From NCBI GenBank assembly GCA_009667805.1, contig CM019064.1, positions 383,484,549 to 383,548,548 on the forward strand: 64,000 bases of DNA. Reading direction: 5' to 3'. Below the pieces are notes generated by a model. The model was not told the origin of the DNA. It searched no databases and saw only the letters and a program-made list of their open reading frames with translations. The position numbers were made by a program, and so were the translations under genes. Origin of the DNA: Leptobrachium leishanense (taxonomy: Eukaryota; Chordata; Amphibia; Anura; Megophryidae). This document shows positions 22,010 to 34,155 of the stretch, piece after piece. The number at the start of each line of letters is the position of its first letter. The first letter of the stretch is position 1.

Positions 22010-22560
22010 TAATGCATTAATTAATTAGGTAATTCGTGGAAGTATTCGATTGGTTACAGGCAGCTCCCCTGTGTTTCCGTCAATGACAACCTACAGTCAG
22101 TGTTTGGGAATTAATGTCACCACTGAACCTAATTCTGTTTGTTGTGGAGCTGCGGTTGATCCAGTAAATAATCATTAGGATTTTGCTTCTTCAGCACTGA
22201 AGGGATTGTGTTTACCTTGTTTAAACAGTGACATTTCATCCCATGAATCTGACAGGCTGCGAGTTCTGCTGAACGTTAAACTGGCAGATTCTCTGCAGGC
22301 AGCAGTCTTAGAAAACCACTTCTTGGGGAGAAATAAAATGTCAGAAGCCTGGCACTGTGCCCAGCGAGCGCATCCGGAGATCCCCAGGTCTTGCGGGTCT
22401 ATTCATTAAACAGAGAACAGCAGTGATTCCAAAACCCGCTTGTATATCGAGATTGAGACCCTGGAGCTCCAAAATGGAATTTTTGTTTCTTTCAATTTCA
22501 CAAATTTATCCTAAATTTTGCAAGTCGGTTGTCAACTTGCCACAATGTTAGACAAATAGA
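22010..22560. other. Repeat-free intronic block, candidate regulatory element
   Basis: About 550 bp without recognisable repeats in an otherwise transposon-filled intron. It contains homeodomain-type cores (TAATTAGGTAATT near 22021; AATAATCATTAGG near 22168) and TTGTTTAAAC. No coding signal. Conservation across species would decide whether it is an enhancer. Confidence 0.3.
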
Positions 22561-22651
22561 TCCCTTGGTGTTTTTTTCTCTTTTTTTTACTGTTATTATC
22601 AATCAGTTATAGAGCACATTTATAGAGCATATTTAGAGTTGCAGCTGCCGT

Positions 22652-22845
22652 AGGGTTGCCAGATTGGCCATGTTTACCTGTTATACATATCATTTCTCCA
22701 TGTTCAAGGGCAGTGCAGGAAGAAAACGAATTCCCTCCTGTAGCATAAGAATTATAAATGTTGCAGGGTAACACCTTCCCTATTCTGTTCCGCTGCATGA
22801 CATAGTGATACGTGTCCAGGAAAACATGGCCGATCTAGAAACCCT
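22652..22845. mobile_element. REP-G copy 1: MITE with GGCCATGTTTTCC ends
   Basis: AGGGTTGCCAGATTGGCC at the left and GGCCGATCTAGAAACCCT at the right, 194 bp apart. Shares CCTGCAACATGTATAA-type internal sequence with other copies. Confidence 0.75.
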
Positions 22846-22851
22846 ACTAGA

Positions 22852-24009
22852 TTACAGTTGCCAGGTCGGCCATGTTTTCCAGGACATATATCACTATTAC
22901 ATGCAGAAGGGAACACGGGGAAAGTACTGCCCTGCAACATGTATAATTCACATGATGCAGGTAGAAACTCAAGGCAGGTCACCTGTAATTCCTTTTTGAT
23001 ATCATACCTGCAGCGTACGGATTCTACATGCTTCAGGGTGGCATTTTTCATACATTGCCCATCAGCATGAATAAATTATATCAGGGTTATTCAAAGGGAT
23101 CCGAATTGCTGGCGAAAGGTAACCGAACACAGAAATTCAGCGTTCGGTTACCTTTCCTGACCATTCGGCTATCCAGAGAGCAGGCAGTTCGCCAAATGTT
23201 GGCGAATTGCCTGCACATAGGGTGCCTGTTCAAGGGCAGTGAAATCCCCATAGCTTTGTCTATTCAGAGAACAAAAACCAGCAGTGAAAAGTTGCCAAAT
23301 TGCCCTGCCATTCGGTGGTTTCATTTGACAGGTTTATTCATGCGAATCCCATAGGATTAAATTTTTAAAATATTCCCATTTTAATCCAATATCTAATAAA
23401 CCGTTGATTATAATATTCTGCAGTAAAGGGTCTCTTTATTTATAGATTTTTTAAGGATATTTTAAGCATTTTTCGTGATTTTTTTGCAAACACAATTTTC
23501 CGTTTTTTTTAAATGTTTTCTCTTTTTTCTGTAACAGCACTTTTTATTATCATTCCTTGGACCTCATATGTAAATTTCAGACATTTTCGCTCTGTAGTTT
23601 GCAAACAGCGTTTCACTTTTCAAACATTCAAGCGAACAGTTTTTTTTTTTTTTTTTTACTCCATTCGTCTGCGATGTCGGGTTTTTCCGGCGGCTGCTCT
23701 GCGCTCTGATCGGCTCCTGCTCGGGTTTTTCCGGCATCTTCGGCAGGGTTAATCCAGATGTTTTTGCGGGTTTCGGTGTGCATTCACCTGGGTTTTCCAG
23801 TGAGTGTTCGGCGGGTTTGCGGCGGCTTTTCCCTGCACTATGACAGCCCTGTGGGGCTTGCTGAATACACCGCAGGGTCACTGAAATGGGATCGCCGAAT
23901 TAAGCTGAATTGAAGAGAACGAAAAGTCACTGAACGTGCGGTGACTTTTCGATTCTCTTTGAATAACCCTGTATGTGTTCAGGAAAACATGGCCGATCTG
24001 GCAACCCTA
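22852..24009. mobile_element. REP-G copy 2, split by REP-A
   Basis: Left end AGTTGCCAGGTCGGCC and right end GGCCGATCTGGCAACCCT. The two halves are separated by the REP-A element 23082-23971; TAT on both sides is the insertion duplication. Confidence 0.8.
23082..23971 (-). mobile_element. REP-A copy 3, nested in REP-G
   Basis: 890 bp in the opposite orientation to copies 1 and 2. Starts CAGGGTTATTCAAAGGGATC and ends TTTGAATAACCCTG, flanked by TAT on both sides (23079-23081 and 23972-23974). Both subterminal hairpins are present. Confidence 0.88.
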
Positions 24010-24589
24010 TACTAGGCACTACAAATTATGTTCTCCCCCTGATATCAAATAGATATGAACAACATAACCCTATTGTTGCGATTTATGCCAATACAATTTT
24101 TATATAGAACGAAAGCAAAGTATCTTATTTATATCAAGTGATTTCTAACAACATTTATTACAGTTTAGAGATTCGTTGTCAAGAGGTTTATTGCTTTGCA
24201 GCACTGTTATCCGCCCACACCTGGGGTGCTATCATGTGCCTGTAACTAAAACGGGGATGCTAAGGGGGAAAATTTGAGCTTGCAAATTTCCCTTAGCGTC
24301 CCCGTATTACAAGTAGATTACGAGGCAGGCGCTGAATCCAGCAGCCTGCCCCATAACGGCTGCTAGCCTCTAGGATGCTTGCGGCAGCGCTTACGCACCA
24401 TTGTAAGCATCCCCTCCTGAAGTCCATAGGACTCCATGGAGGTGTCTTCTGCTGCCAGGTGACATGACCTGCAAGTCCTCGCCTCTCGCGAGATCCTGCA
24501 GGTCCGCGGAGTGATTGTGGAGGGAGACTGGGGACTTTTTCCCCAGTCTCACTCTGCTCCCGGAGGCCAGAAGCGGCGGATTGGGCTGC

Positions 24590-24967
24590 CATTCTTGCCG
24601 CAGGATGAGAGGGGAGTAATTTGGTTTTTTTTTGGGGGGGGGGCATTCCAGCTGCTGCTAACTGATTCTGCATAAGCAGACTCCATTGGCTACAACATAG
24701 AGCTCTGGCTAGCTTTTCAGATAACCACAGCAGTGGACTTTGTGATCCTAACGCTGCTTACTCTTTGCGCTCCGCATGTTAAGCATAAGGAACACAAAAG
24801 TACAGTAAGCTCGCACTAAAAAGCGCTAATACCGATGCGGTAACGGATTTTTCAACCCATTAGCGATCGGGAGGTGATCTGGGCGTAACGCTATCACCTC
24901 AATTAACCTAGTGCTAAAGCTCACTTATGTGAGCGCTAGTGCTAGCGTTAAGGAGGTAATAGGGCCC
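24590..24967. mobile_element. REP-D variant, copy 1
   Basis: Homologous to 38440-38816 over its length: GATGAGAGG, GCTGCTAACTGATTCTGC, AATCCTAACGCT, CTTTGCGCTCC, GTTAAGTATAAGG-like and a right end GCGTTAAGGAGGTAATAGGGCCC. Left boundary uncertain. The - strand frame 24293-24673 upstream of it is not a known protein. Confidence 0.6.
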
Positions 24968-25179
24968 CTAGAATCTATTGGACCTCTAAAGGAAAGGACA
25001 TTATTAAAGAAAATGCTGCCCCTCCCCCCTCCCATCCAATCTGCTGCCCTAGACTGAGGCCTATTTGGCCTATACAAGACTACATACCTGATACAGCAAT
25101 ATGAAGTAGGGAAGTAAACAAATGAAACCGAAGGATACTAGTAGTCACGTTCGGTGTAATGGGAATAGTTTTGCCAGAT

Positions 25180-25455
25180 TAAAAAACTTGCCCTGCAACA
25201 TGTATAAATTATGTACTTGAGGAGGGAAATTAATGCAGATACAGAAAACAGGGAAAGTCCTGCTTTGTAACATTTATAAATCATGTGCATTAGGAGGGTA
25301 ATTAATTACCTAATCAAGGTAAGTCATCTGGGATTCGTCTGATTACTTCCCAACACAATACAAATTCCACATACTGCAAGATTGCCTTTTTCATGCGCTG
25401 CCCATTACCATGAATAAATGGTATGTGTCCAGGGAAACATGGAGAATTGGCATCC
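25180..25455. mobile_element. REP-G fragments
   Basis: Contains CCTGCAACATGTATAAA, TGAATAAATGGTATGTGTCC and AGGGAAACATGGAGAATTGG, matching the right half of REP-G. There is an internal duplication of the ATAAATCATGTGCATTAGGA part. Confidence 0.65.
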
Positions 25456-25599
25456 CTAAATGGGATTGCACAGCTTAAGTGGCATGCGTGGGCAAGACGC
25501 GTACATTGCTGTACCTCACACACCTTGTACATTTTTCAGGGACAAACAAAAAACAGCAATGCATATGGCGGGTAACACATGAGTTCTTATCTGCAATGT

Positions 25600-25727
25600 T
25601 TGGTGTTTCCCAACCCTGGTCCTCAAGTCCCCCACATGTCAAGTGTTCCAGATATGTGAAGCACAGCACAGGTGATATGATTTGCTGCTCAGTGATTGCA
25701 GGATTCAGTCAAGGTGATTGTCTGCAT
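25600..25727. mobile_element. REP-C left-half fragment
   Basis: GTGTTTCCCAACCCTGGTCC through GTGATTGCAGGATTCAGTC. The right half is missing; CpG-rich REP-B sequence follows. Confidence 0.75.
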
Positions 25728-25911
25728 TAGCCTTAGCGGTTTTTAGGTTCTTGCCTAACTTGCGCACGTTTGCTATGTGCGTTGTGCGTGCGCAGTTCAG
25801 TGCGCACGTACTTCGTGTGTGGGTCTCTATTGATCATGATTCTATGCTACAACAGACGTTAAACTGTGCGGCGACACGGAGGTGATCACTGCGTTCGTCT
25901 GACGCGGACCT
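25728..25911. mobile_element. REP-B copy 4 (half element)
   Basis: About 180 bp of CpG-rich REP-B sequence ending TTCGTCTGACGCGGACC. Only one terminal repeat is preserved. It sits between a REP-C half and REP-B copy 5. Confidence 0.65.
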
Positions 25912-25914
25912 TAA

Positions 25915-26365
25915 TGCTAATGTCAGACAAACGCATTCTGAGCACACTGTGCGTCCGTGCACAACTGATGTACTTTCTGACTGATGATATGTAGACACCA
26001 CACAGTCTGGTTTATTTGACTGACTTTTTTTGACTGATGTAGATGGGAAATGAAATTAATACGTAAAATGAGAAAACTTGATACATGATATGAAAATAAT
26101 TTTGTCCGTCAAAAATGCTGGACGTCAAAAATGCAGTCCGTCTGACTACGTTCCATCACTCGCACATAAAGCTACGCGGACGTGGCGCACTCTCTCTGCG
26201 TCCGTCCTAGCGGTTTGACATTCTTGCCTAAATTGCATCTGGTGCCACGTGCGTTGTGCGTCCGCATTTCTGTGCGGGTCTCTATTGATCGTAATTTTAT
26301 GCCACGACGGACGTTAAAATATGCGACTACAAGGACGTGATCACTGCATTCGTCTGACACGGGCC
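25915..26365. mobile_element. REP-B copy 5
   Basis: Ends TGCTAATGTCAGACAAACGC and ATTCGTCTGACACGGGCC with TAA on both sides (25912-25914, 26366-26368). Diverged interior. Confidence 0.82.
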
Positions 26366-26368
26366 TAA

Positions 26369-26505
26369 GGATCGCCTTAGGGAAAAGCAGCCTGAATCCT
26401 GCAATCACTGAGCAGCAAATCATATCACCTGTGCTGTGCTTCAGCTATCTGGCAAATCTGGCTTATTAGCAGGCCCTGAGGACCAGGGTTGGGGACCACT
26501 GTGTT
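26369..26505. mobile_element. REP-C right-half fragment (opposite orientation)
   Basis: GAATCCTGCAATCACTGAGC, ATCATATCACCTGTGCTG and CCAGGGTTGGGGACCACTG. With 25600-25727 it appears as the flanks of the REP-B pair, but orientation and content suggest two partial copies rather than one simple split copy. Confidence 0.7.
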
Positions 26506-27769
26506 AGTGGGTCGCGAGGACCAGAGTCGGGAAGCACTGTTCTAGGCTCCTTTGTCGGCTCACTCCTTGACCAATACAAAATAAATTACAATGAAGCCTG
26601 GTTCTCCAATCAGAAAGGCAATATACTGTATATTTGGAAGGCAGCATCATTTCAACTGTTCGGCTCCCTTTCTCAAGCTACCTTCCAAAAAATAAAGCGC
26701 TTCTGATTGGAGTGTCAAGCTTCATTAATGGTTTTCAACGACGGCACATTCAACCAACTCTCACCGTGCGCCACATGCTCAGTGGATGCAGTGACAGTAT
26801 CGCTGTGCTATTGCGAGTTCATGTAGCAAAGAGATCAGTGTAACACATAACTGCGATGTGTTTCATTTATTCCATTAATGAGGCCGAATGAACTTTTCAT
26901 CAGCTCAGCGGGTAAAGCAGTTAATAAGGCAAGCGAGCATACCAAGTGGAAACACAGCTGGCAGTGAGCGGCGACACAGTCATGTCCACGATGAAGAAAG
27001 AAACTGTAAAAATGTACTTGATACACACCACAAGGTTTTTATGCAACAAACAGGACTTTTTAACTATGTAGTGGAAATCATAAAGACGCCGATGTTAACT
27101 TGGCCTGGGTACACTACAACATTCACAATTCTAAAATCTCTGTAGCGTGTCTATCGCCGTCCTCAGCTGAGCGCGCACCCATCACAGCTGCTCCGTCCCT
27201 CTCAGTAGTTAGAAAAACTCCTCCCGCCAACAAGTGGGAACCGCCCCCTTCTAAACAAGTCTCCCATAGGCCCCCCCAATAAATATCCCCTTAGCAAAAA
27301 CCCCCTCCACAATAAATACCCCCCAATCCCCCGCAAACCTGGGTGGATTTTTATTTCCTGCAAACACTCCTGCAAACCATACTCTACAATAATAGACTGC
27401 CCTCCGGGCAGGCTTAACACCTAGTAATTAATAAAATCATTTTCTAATTTCAATTTATGGGACAAAATACTTTCAAACAAGTACCGGCTCGAGGTGCATA
27501 TTGAGGTATCAACTATACCCTCCTGACGGGGCCTAAGTAAGCTGAAACGATCGTCAGGGGTTGCTGTATCTCTTGCACAGAGGTGACACCCTTGGCATTT
27601 CGATTCTGGCTTCCCTTTCTGGGTCATAGCGTTCTGATTTGCATATGGAATTGTATCCTCTGTAATGGCACCATTGAGATAAAATCTTATGAGACCTGAG
27701 TGGGGGCTCACCATAGGAGAGGACATTAGTGCAGCTGCACGTTCGCAGTACTCTCAACAACTTGTTTCT
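26506..27769. other. Intron 4, weakly characterised
   Basis: A gapped inverted pair near 26599-26735 (GGTTCTCCAATCAGAAA / CTTCTGATTGGAGTGTC) suggests an old MITE. A C-rich patch lies at 27240-27330, and AAACGATCGTCAGGGG near 27545 resembles a common amphibian repeat. No gene recognised. Confidence 0.35.
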
Positions 27770-28140
27770 TGTTCAAACAAATGGAAAATAATGGAATCTG
27801 AGTAGACCGTCAGTATGCATTTAGATAACTGGTTGGATGATCACAATGTACCAGTTATATGTGTGAATAACAGCGTGAGCGGCTGAGATTGATTTTATAG
27901 ATGTAGACACATCTGGACACTCTTGTACTTCTGAGAATTCAATTGAAGTTGCAAAAACAGTCATGTCAAAGTGTGAAGGAGATTAAACATGCTGAGTCGG
28001 CAGCATTGTGACAGGGATCTCCGGCAAGGTAAAGAATATTCACACGCCAAAGCAAATATTCATGGTTATTCCACTCATTTTCTTCAATTCATGACATTAT
28101 TCATGATATTCGATTTCCAAATCCAAACAGGCAAATGGAT
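27770..28140. promoter_or_regulatory. Repeat-free block with a near-consensus Maf site
   Basis: About 370 bp without recognisable repeats. TGCTGAGTCGGCA at 27990-28002 differs in one base from the 13-bp Maf recognition element TGCTGAGTCAGCA. AT-rich motifs (TATTCATG..TATTCA) follow. Suggestive only. Confidence 0.25.
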
Positions 28141-28145
28141 ACTAC

Positions 28146-28817
28146 GGGCGTTATTACATTCTTAACGCAAAGACGCACGCTAAACGCGTGTTTTTTGGCG
28201 CGAAGCGTTAAACGTTAGCGCACGAAAATCACCGCTGGAATTACATTCCTCACGCATTTTTTCATCCGTCAGGAAATTGCGCTCGTAAAACCGAAGTGCA
28301 AAAATCTTGTGCGCAGAAATCAGTGAGCGCAATGTAATTTTTAATGTGAGTCCGTCATTTTGTGCAGATTGCGTATAACATACGTACGTTCTGACAGAAG
28401 ACAAGGAAGTGGCTGTCATTTTTGACGGATCTAGTAAAAAAAAACGTGCGCATCGATGTTCTCCGTTGTGAATCCGCAGTTTGGTACGGTCAGATTGCTA
28501 CAATTTGCCGTTACCACCAGCTTTTCAAAGACGTTAAAATTATGCGCGCAAACGTTGTCCGTTAAATTTTGCGCTAAGATTTTAATACCACACGCGCACC
28601 AGCGCACAAGCGCATTTGCGCTCACAATGTTAAGTATAGGAAGCGCGCACTAAATTGCGCTCGCAAAGGGTTCACGCAGGGTCACTCGCGTTAGACGTTA
28701 ATGCGCATTTTGTGCGAGAACGTCATAATGCGACATTCAGCGCAAAGAGTTTTGCCCCTCGCGTTAAAGCGTTTTTGCGAGCGCGCACAATTGTGCGCGA
28801 AGAATGTAATAGGGCCC
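28146..28817. mobile_element. REP-D copy 1: CpG-rich MITE with GGGCCCTATTAC ends
   Basis: Left end GGGCGTTATTACATTC, right end GAATGTAATAGGGCCC. The interior is dominated by GCGC, GTGCGC and CGTTAACG-like motifs in inverted arrangement. Several antisense frames inside are not genes. Confidence 0.85.
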
Positions 28818-29044
28818 TACATATTTTAGAAACAATTACAATAGTAATTCTATGCAGTGCCACCGAGCTCATGGTCAATCTTCTTTAGAAGTAACTGGTA
28901 TTGCCCGGTTCGCATTGGCTATACAATGTGCAAGTAGTATTTCTAGCAAAAATATTGATTTGCTCAGAGATGCTAGAAAAAACTGCTTCAACCACAAATC
29001 AATTTTTTATTTTGGCTGTGTTGACAACAGAGCCTCTGTGTCCA
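28818..29044. other. Intron 4, short unremarkable stretch
   Basis: Nothing recognised. Confidence 0.4.
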
Positions 29045-29218
29045 TCTTTCCAACCCCTGTCCTCAAGACCCGCTGACAGGCCAGGTTTGCCAGATAGCTG
29101 AAGCACAGGTGATATGATTTGCTGCTCAGTGATTGCAGGATTCAGTCTGCATTTTCTCAAGGGAATCCTTAAAATCTGGCACGTTAGGGGGACCTGAGAG
29201 CAGGATTGGGAAACACTG
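29045..29218. mobile_element. REP-C copy 2
   Basis: CCAACCCCTGTCCTCAAGAC to GATTGGGAAACACTG; the outer left CAGTG is degraded. Central core GTGATTGCAGGATTCAGTCT intact. Confidence 0.82.
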
Positions 29219-29488
29219 TTCTATGCTGAATATTGATTGACAGCAGAGATTTCTTATAGCCATCGTTTCTGCTCTGCTTGCTGGCCCAAGCATGACAATG
29301 AGCAGACAACGAGGACAAATTGTGAGCGTGCACCCAGCTTGGTGATGTGGCGCTAGAGGGGACCAATAAGTTAAGAGGTGGTAGATGTTAGGACTTATAC
29401 ATAGAGGAGTGTCGGGAAATGTCAACACAAAGGAGTTCTAATCTAAAATTTCTTTAGGGCAGGGTTGCTAAACCTTGATTTGGAACTA

Positions 29489-30582
<1,094 letters not shown>

Positions 30583-30894
30583 TACATCTCCCATGATATC
30601 CAGCCACTCACTAGGTCGACAGATCCTTCTGGGAAAGTGTTTTTGAAACACCTGGAGGGCCAAAGTTGAGCACTTATATCTCGTACAACATTGATGCTAA
30701 GCAAGTTGCATCCAGAGAAATCTAAAAATAAATCCTTATTGAACATGACCCTAAAAATACCAATAACCTACTACAACATGCACAAAAGGCGGTTTTGCAC
30801 ACTATTCCCTACCTAGGCGGCCACGTAAACCAGAAGTATCCCAGCCCACTTCATGTATAAAACATAAAAAGAAAAAAAGGTTTTGTGCATATTT

Positions 30895-31215
30895 TATATT
30901 TTGTTGTATTCCCAGCCAGGTAATTTTTTGCTGCTGTCCATTTCTGTGTTTTCTTTTTCAATCCCAAAGTGGAAATGTTATGGTGAGGGAATAAATATAA
31001 ACCCAACATTTTATCTCTTAGTTGAGAAACAGCAGAAGGACATGCAGTTGCTGGTAGGGAATTTTTGGTTTATATAGGTTAGGACCCACCTTGAAAGAGG
31101 TGCCTTGACGTGGCGGTGTACTTAACACTTTAATGGCCTTTTAAGTAAACTAAAACCTCTGTTTTGTTTATAATGGAGCCATAAGGATCAACGCAAATGA
31201 CAACTTTTTTTTCTT
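30895..31215. repeat. REP-F copy 1
   Basis: Shares GAGGTGCCTTGACGTGGCGG, AAGTAAACTAAAACCTCTG and CAAATGACAACTTTTTTTTC with 48927-49350 and with each arm of the fold-back at 40737-40984. The left part matches 49195-49275 in reverse. Confidence 0.65.
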
Positions 31216-31224
31216 GTTATTTTT

Positions 31225-31278
31225 TAACCTACTACAACAACATAACATTAATTATTAATATTATGTTGTAGTAGGTTA
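31225..31278. repeat. Short inverted repeat
   Basis: TAACCTACTACAACA...TAT pairs with ATA...TGTTGTAGTAGGTTA; 18-bp arms with one 3-base insertion. Confidence 0.8.
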
Positions 31279-31553
31279 TTGGTATGTTTAGGATTATACT
31301 CAATAAATTATTTATTTTTAGAATTCTCTGGACAAAACCTGCTTTGCATCAATGTTGTACGAGATATAAAATGATATTTATAGGTTTAATCCCTATAGTG
31401 GAGGAGTCCTTTTTCACCCATTTTGTGTTGTGTTAGTCCAAAGTAGAGCACGCCTGATATAGGGCAGGGGCGGATCCAGGGGGGCAACGGGGCAATTGCC
31501 CCTCCCCTGAAAAAATATTGCCAGCGGCCGCGTTACTGACCTCCTACGAACGG

Positions 31554-31689
31554 CCGCCGGCATAAATCTCTGCCGCTCGCTGCCTGGGTGGGATTTATCC
31601 ACCAGCCAGCAGCGATCTCGCGAGATCGCGGCTGGCTGGTGGATAGATCCCACCCAGGCAGCGAGCGGCAGAGCTTTATGCCGGCGGCT
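31554..31689. repeat. Spacer-less palindrome of ~135 bp
   Basis: Centred between 31620 and 31621 at GATCTCG|CGAGATC. Arms share CCACCAGCCAGC, CCTGGGTGGGAT, GCTCGCTGCC and GCCGGCATAAA with their complements; a few mismatches (one arm has ATTTATCC, the other GGATAGAT). Confidence 0.9.
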
Positions 31690-31744
31690 GCTCGAAGGAG
31701 GAAAAGCACGCGGCCGCCGGCAATCACTTGGAGACGGCAGAGGA

Positions 31745-32230
31745 GGTGAGCTGGGGGCAATATTTCCATATGAGTTGCCTGGGGCAATATTTCCATATGA
31801 GCTGGGGCAATATTTCCATGTGAGCTGGGGCAATATTTCCATATGAGCTGGGGCAATATATCCATGTGTGAGCTGCGGCAATATTTCCATGTGAGCTGGG
31901 GGCAATATATCCATGTGTGAGTTGGGGGCAATATATCCATGTGAGCTGGGGGCAATATATCCATGTGAGCTGGGGGCAAATATATCCATGTGAGCTGGGG
32001 GCAATATATCCATGTGAGCTGGGGCAATATATCCATGTGTGAGCTGGGGCAATATTTCCATGTGAGCTGGGTGCAATATATCCATGTGTGAGCTGGGGGC
32101 AATATATCCATGTTAGAGCTGGGGGCAATATTTCCATATGAGTTGGGGGCAATATATCCATGTGAGCTGGGGGAAATATATCCATGTGTGAGTTTGGGGC
32201 AATATATCCATGTGAGCTGGGGCATTATAT
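31745..32230 (-). repeat. 24-bp minisatellite in hAT, reverse orientation
   Basis: About 20 units of GAGCTGGGGGCAATATATCC plus ATGT, with variants (TTTCC for TATCC, GTGTGAG for GTGAG). The reverse complement is CACATGGATATATTGCCCCC-AGCTC, the same motif as the array at 38951-40421. Confidence 0.93.
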
Positions 32231-32498
32231 ACCCTGGGCCCCTCGCATGGAAAGGGTTCGCAGGGCTTATGAGCCACATGAGCACAGACCCTGTCCAATG
32301 TTCTGGGGAGAGTGAGTGTAACGAGCACAGTTTGTGATTAGGCGCGTCTCTGCCTGTCACTGCAAACCCAACACCAGCTCTTAACCAAAACTGGTAGAAT
32401 GCTCCCCCCCCCCGAAACCTGTGTCTGGATCCGCCCCTGATATAGGGAATGATGTTTATATCACTAACCATTATGATCCATGATACACTGCCTGGCAC

Positions 32499-32790
32499 GG
32501 ACATGTTCCAAGATGACAATGCCAGGATTCATCAGGCTCAAATTCTGCAAGAGTGGGTCAGGGAGCATGGGACGCATGGATTGGCCACCACACAGTCCAG
32601 ACCATAACCCCATTGAGAATCTTTGGGATGTGCTGGAGAAGACATTATACAGTGTCCGACTCTTCCATCAATACAAGAGCTTGGCCACAAATTAACGCAA
32701 CTCTGGACGGAAATAAATCTTGTGGCATTGCATGAACATATTGAAATGATGCTACAGCGAATGCGTGCCATAATCTAAGCAAAAAGACGA
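32499..32790 (+). pseudogene. Second Tc1/mariner transposase fragment
   Basis: With frame changes this reads [12 protein letters not shown]...EHGTH, then ENLWDVLEKTLYSVRL, the region around the second catalytic Asp and PxxNPIExLW motif of Tc1-type DDE enzymes. Stops and shifts make it inactive. It is related to 35875-36440 rather than to the 56.6 kb family. Confidence 0.75.
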
Positions 32791-33712
32791 CATATTAGCG
32801 CGCGTGACTTTTTTTGGCCAGGCAGTCTGTATCCATGGCATACTGCGAGATGACATCAAATCTGTTCTTTTTGTGACGCATTCACGATAAGTGGCGTATT
32901 GGCTGAGCATAGAGATACATGATAAACAGGTAACTTATAATTTTATATTTTAAGAAAATCAGAGATACCTCGTCTAGACTGTGTGCCGCAAAGTTGTAAT
33001 GACAGATATGAAGAGAAAAGTAGAAGATCACTTTAAACATCATAAGCCAATTTCAATTTCGCGTGAAGTGGCGCGGAAAGATAACAGCACGGTTTCATGA
33101 ATTGCTCATTTCTAGGAAAATAAAATAAATAGAAGCTGGCTTCAAAGATAAAAGCTCAATAAATGAAACATGAAGATACATACAGATCTTTACGGTCAGG
33201 TGTGAGGGCCACCATGTTTCACGGTTTATCTTTTGAGCCTCTGTTTCCATGGGAGCCATTGAACTTCATTAGAAAAATCTGAAGCGTTTCTCTTTGCCAA
33301 GAAAAATACATTCAAGCTCTAAGGCTTTTTTTTTCTACCAGTGTTAATTAAATTTCAAGAAAAAAGAAAGTCAGTTTCATGGCTTGTTATTTGATGAAGT
33401 TTTTATATCACAAATGTTCTCTTTGGACCATTGGAAGATCTAACTCTGGTTTAGACAGTGATGCCAAAGGAGATGTAATTGAAGCTATCTCAACACTTGC
33501 CAATAGCTACAAGATCAACCGCCTCGCATGGAATAATGATGCCAATATATACATGTCGGCTCATTATAAACTGAAAAAATATATCTTGATTAGGGCTGCG
33601 AATATTACAAAACCTGTGTTTCCATAAAATATTATTTGGTGGTTATTTGGAGTATTATATTAATCCAATAGATTTATTTTTGTAAAGAATGAATGTGATT
33701 ATGCTTTAGTTA
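32791..33712. other. Intron 4, mostly unique DNA
   Basis: No repeat ends recognised; an 82-codon frame at 33379-33627 resembles no known family. The stretch 33190-33340 is repeat-free and could be conserved non-coding DNA. Confidence 0.35.
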
Positions 33713-34095
33713 CAGTTACAAGCATTTATCAAGCGCCAACAAGTGCAGTAGTGCTGTACAATGGGTGAGACAGAACAAAAAATATGCATACACATTACAC
33801 ACAGAACAGTAGGAGAGAGGACCCTGCTCGAGAGCTTACAATCTAAGAGCAGAGGGTGACACGCTAAGTGAGGGTGAGTAGAGAGCATGAAGTATTGGGG
33901 TGCATGTGGGCTGTGTGGGAAGATGGAGCAGGAAATGAACAATAGGGGATTATGGAGTGAGCCGATAGGCTTCTCTAAAGCAATATGTTTTCAGAAACTT
34001 CTTGAAGGACTGGAGAGATGAGGAGAGTCTGATGTTGCTGGGGAGGGAGTTCCATAAAAAGGGAGCAGCTCGAGAGAAATCTTGAAGGCACGAAT
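33713..34095 (-). mobile_element. L2-type LINE 3' end, antisense
   Basis: GCGCCAACAAGTGCAGTAGTG, CCCTGCTCGAGAGCTTACAA and, further in, GGGAGGGAGTTCCATA (antisense of the xxWNSLP-type codons) are the usual 3' part of amphibian L2-like LINEs. Confidence 0.75.
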
Positions 34096-34155
34096 ACACT
34101 ATTGGATGCTCGCATTAAAGTGATAATTTTGGCCACTACTTATATAAAAGATATA

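Larger units (their letters stand above)
31465..32439. mobile_element. hAT-type element carrying a 24-bp minisatellite
   Basis: Ends CAGGGGCGGATCCAG and CTGGATCCGCCCCTG with a perfect 8-bp duplication ATATAGGG (31457-31464, 32440-32447), diagnostic of hAT. The interior has a near-perfect palindrome at 31554-31689 and the minisatellite 31745-32230. No transposase. The 328-codon antisense frame 31533-32519 is the minisatellite read through. Confidence 0.93.

Noticed and set aside
24293..24673. 126-codon - strand frame
   Set aside because: GC-rich repeat with no recognisable domain.
31533..32519. 328-codon open frame on the - strand
   Set aside because: It is the 24-bp minisatellite read in frame (period a multiple of 3) with flanking hAT sequence; no domain and no splice or start signals.
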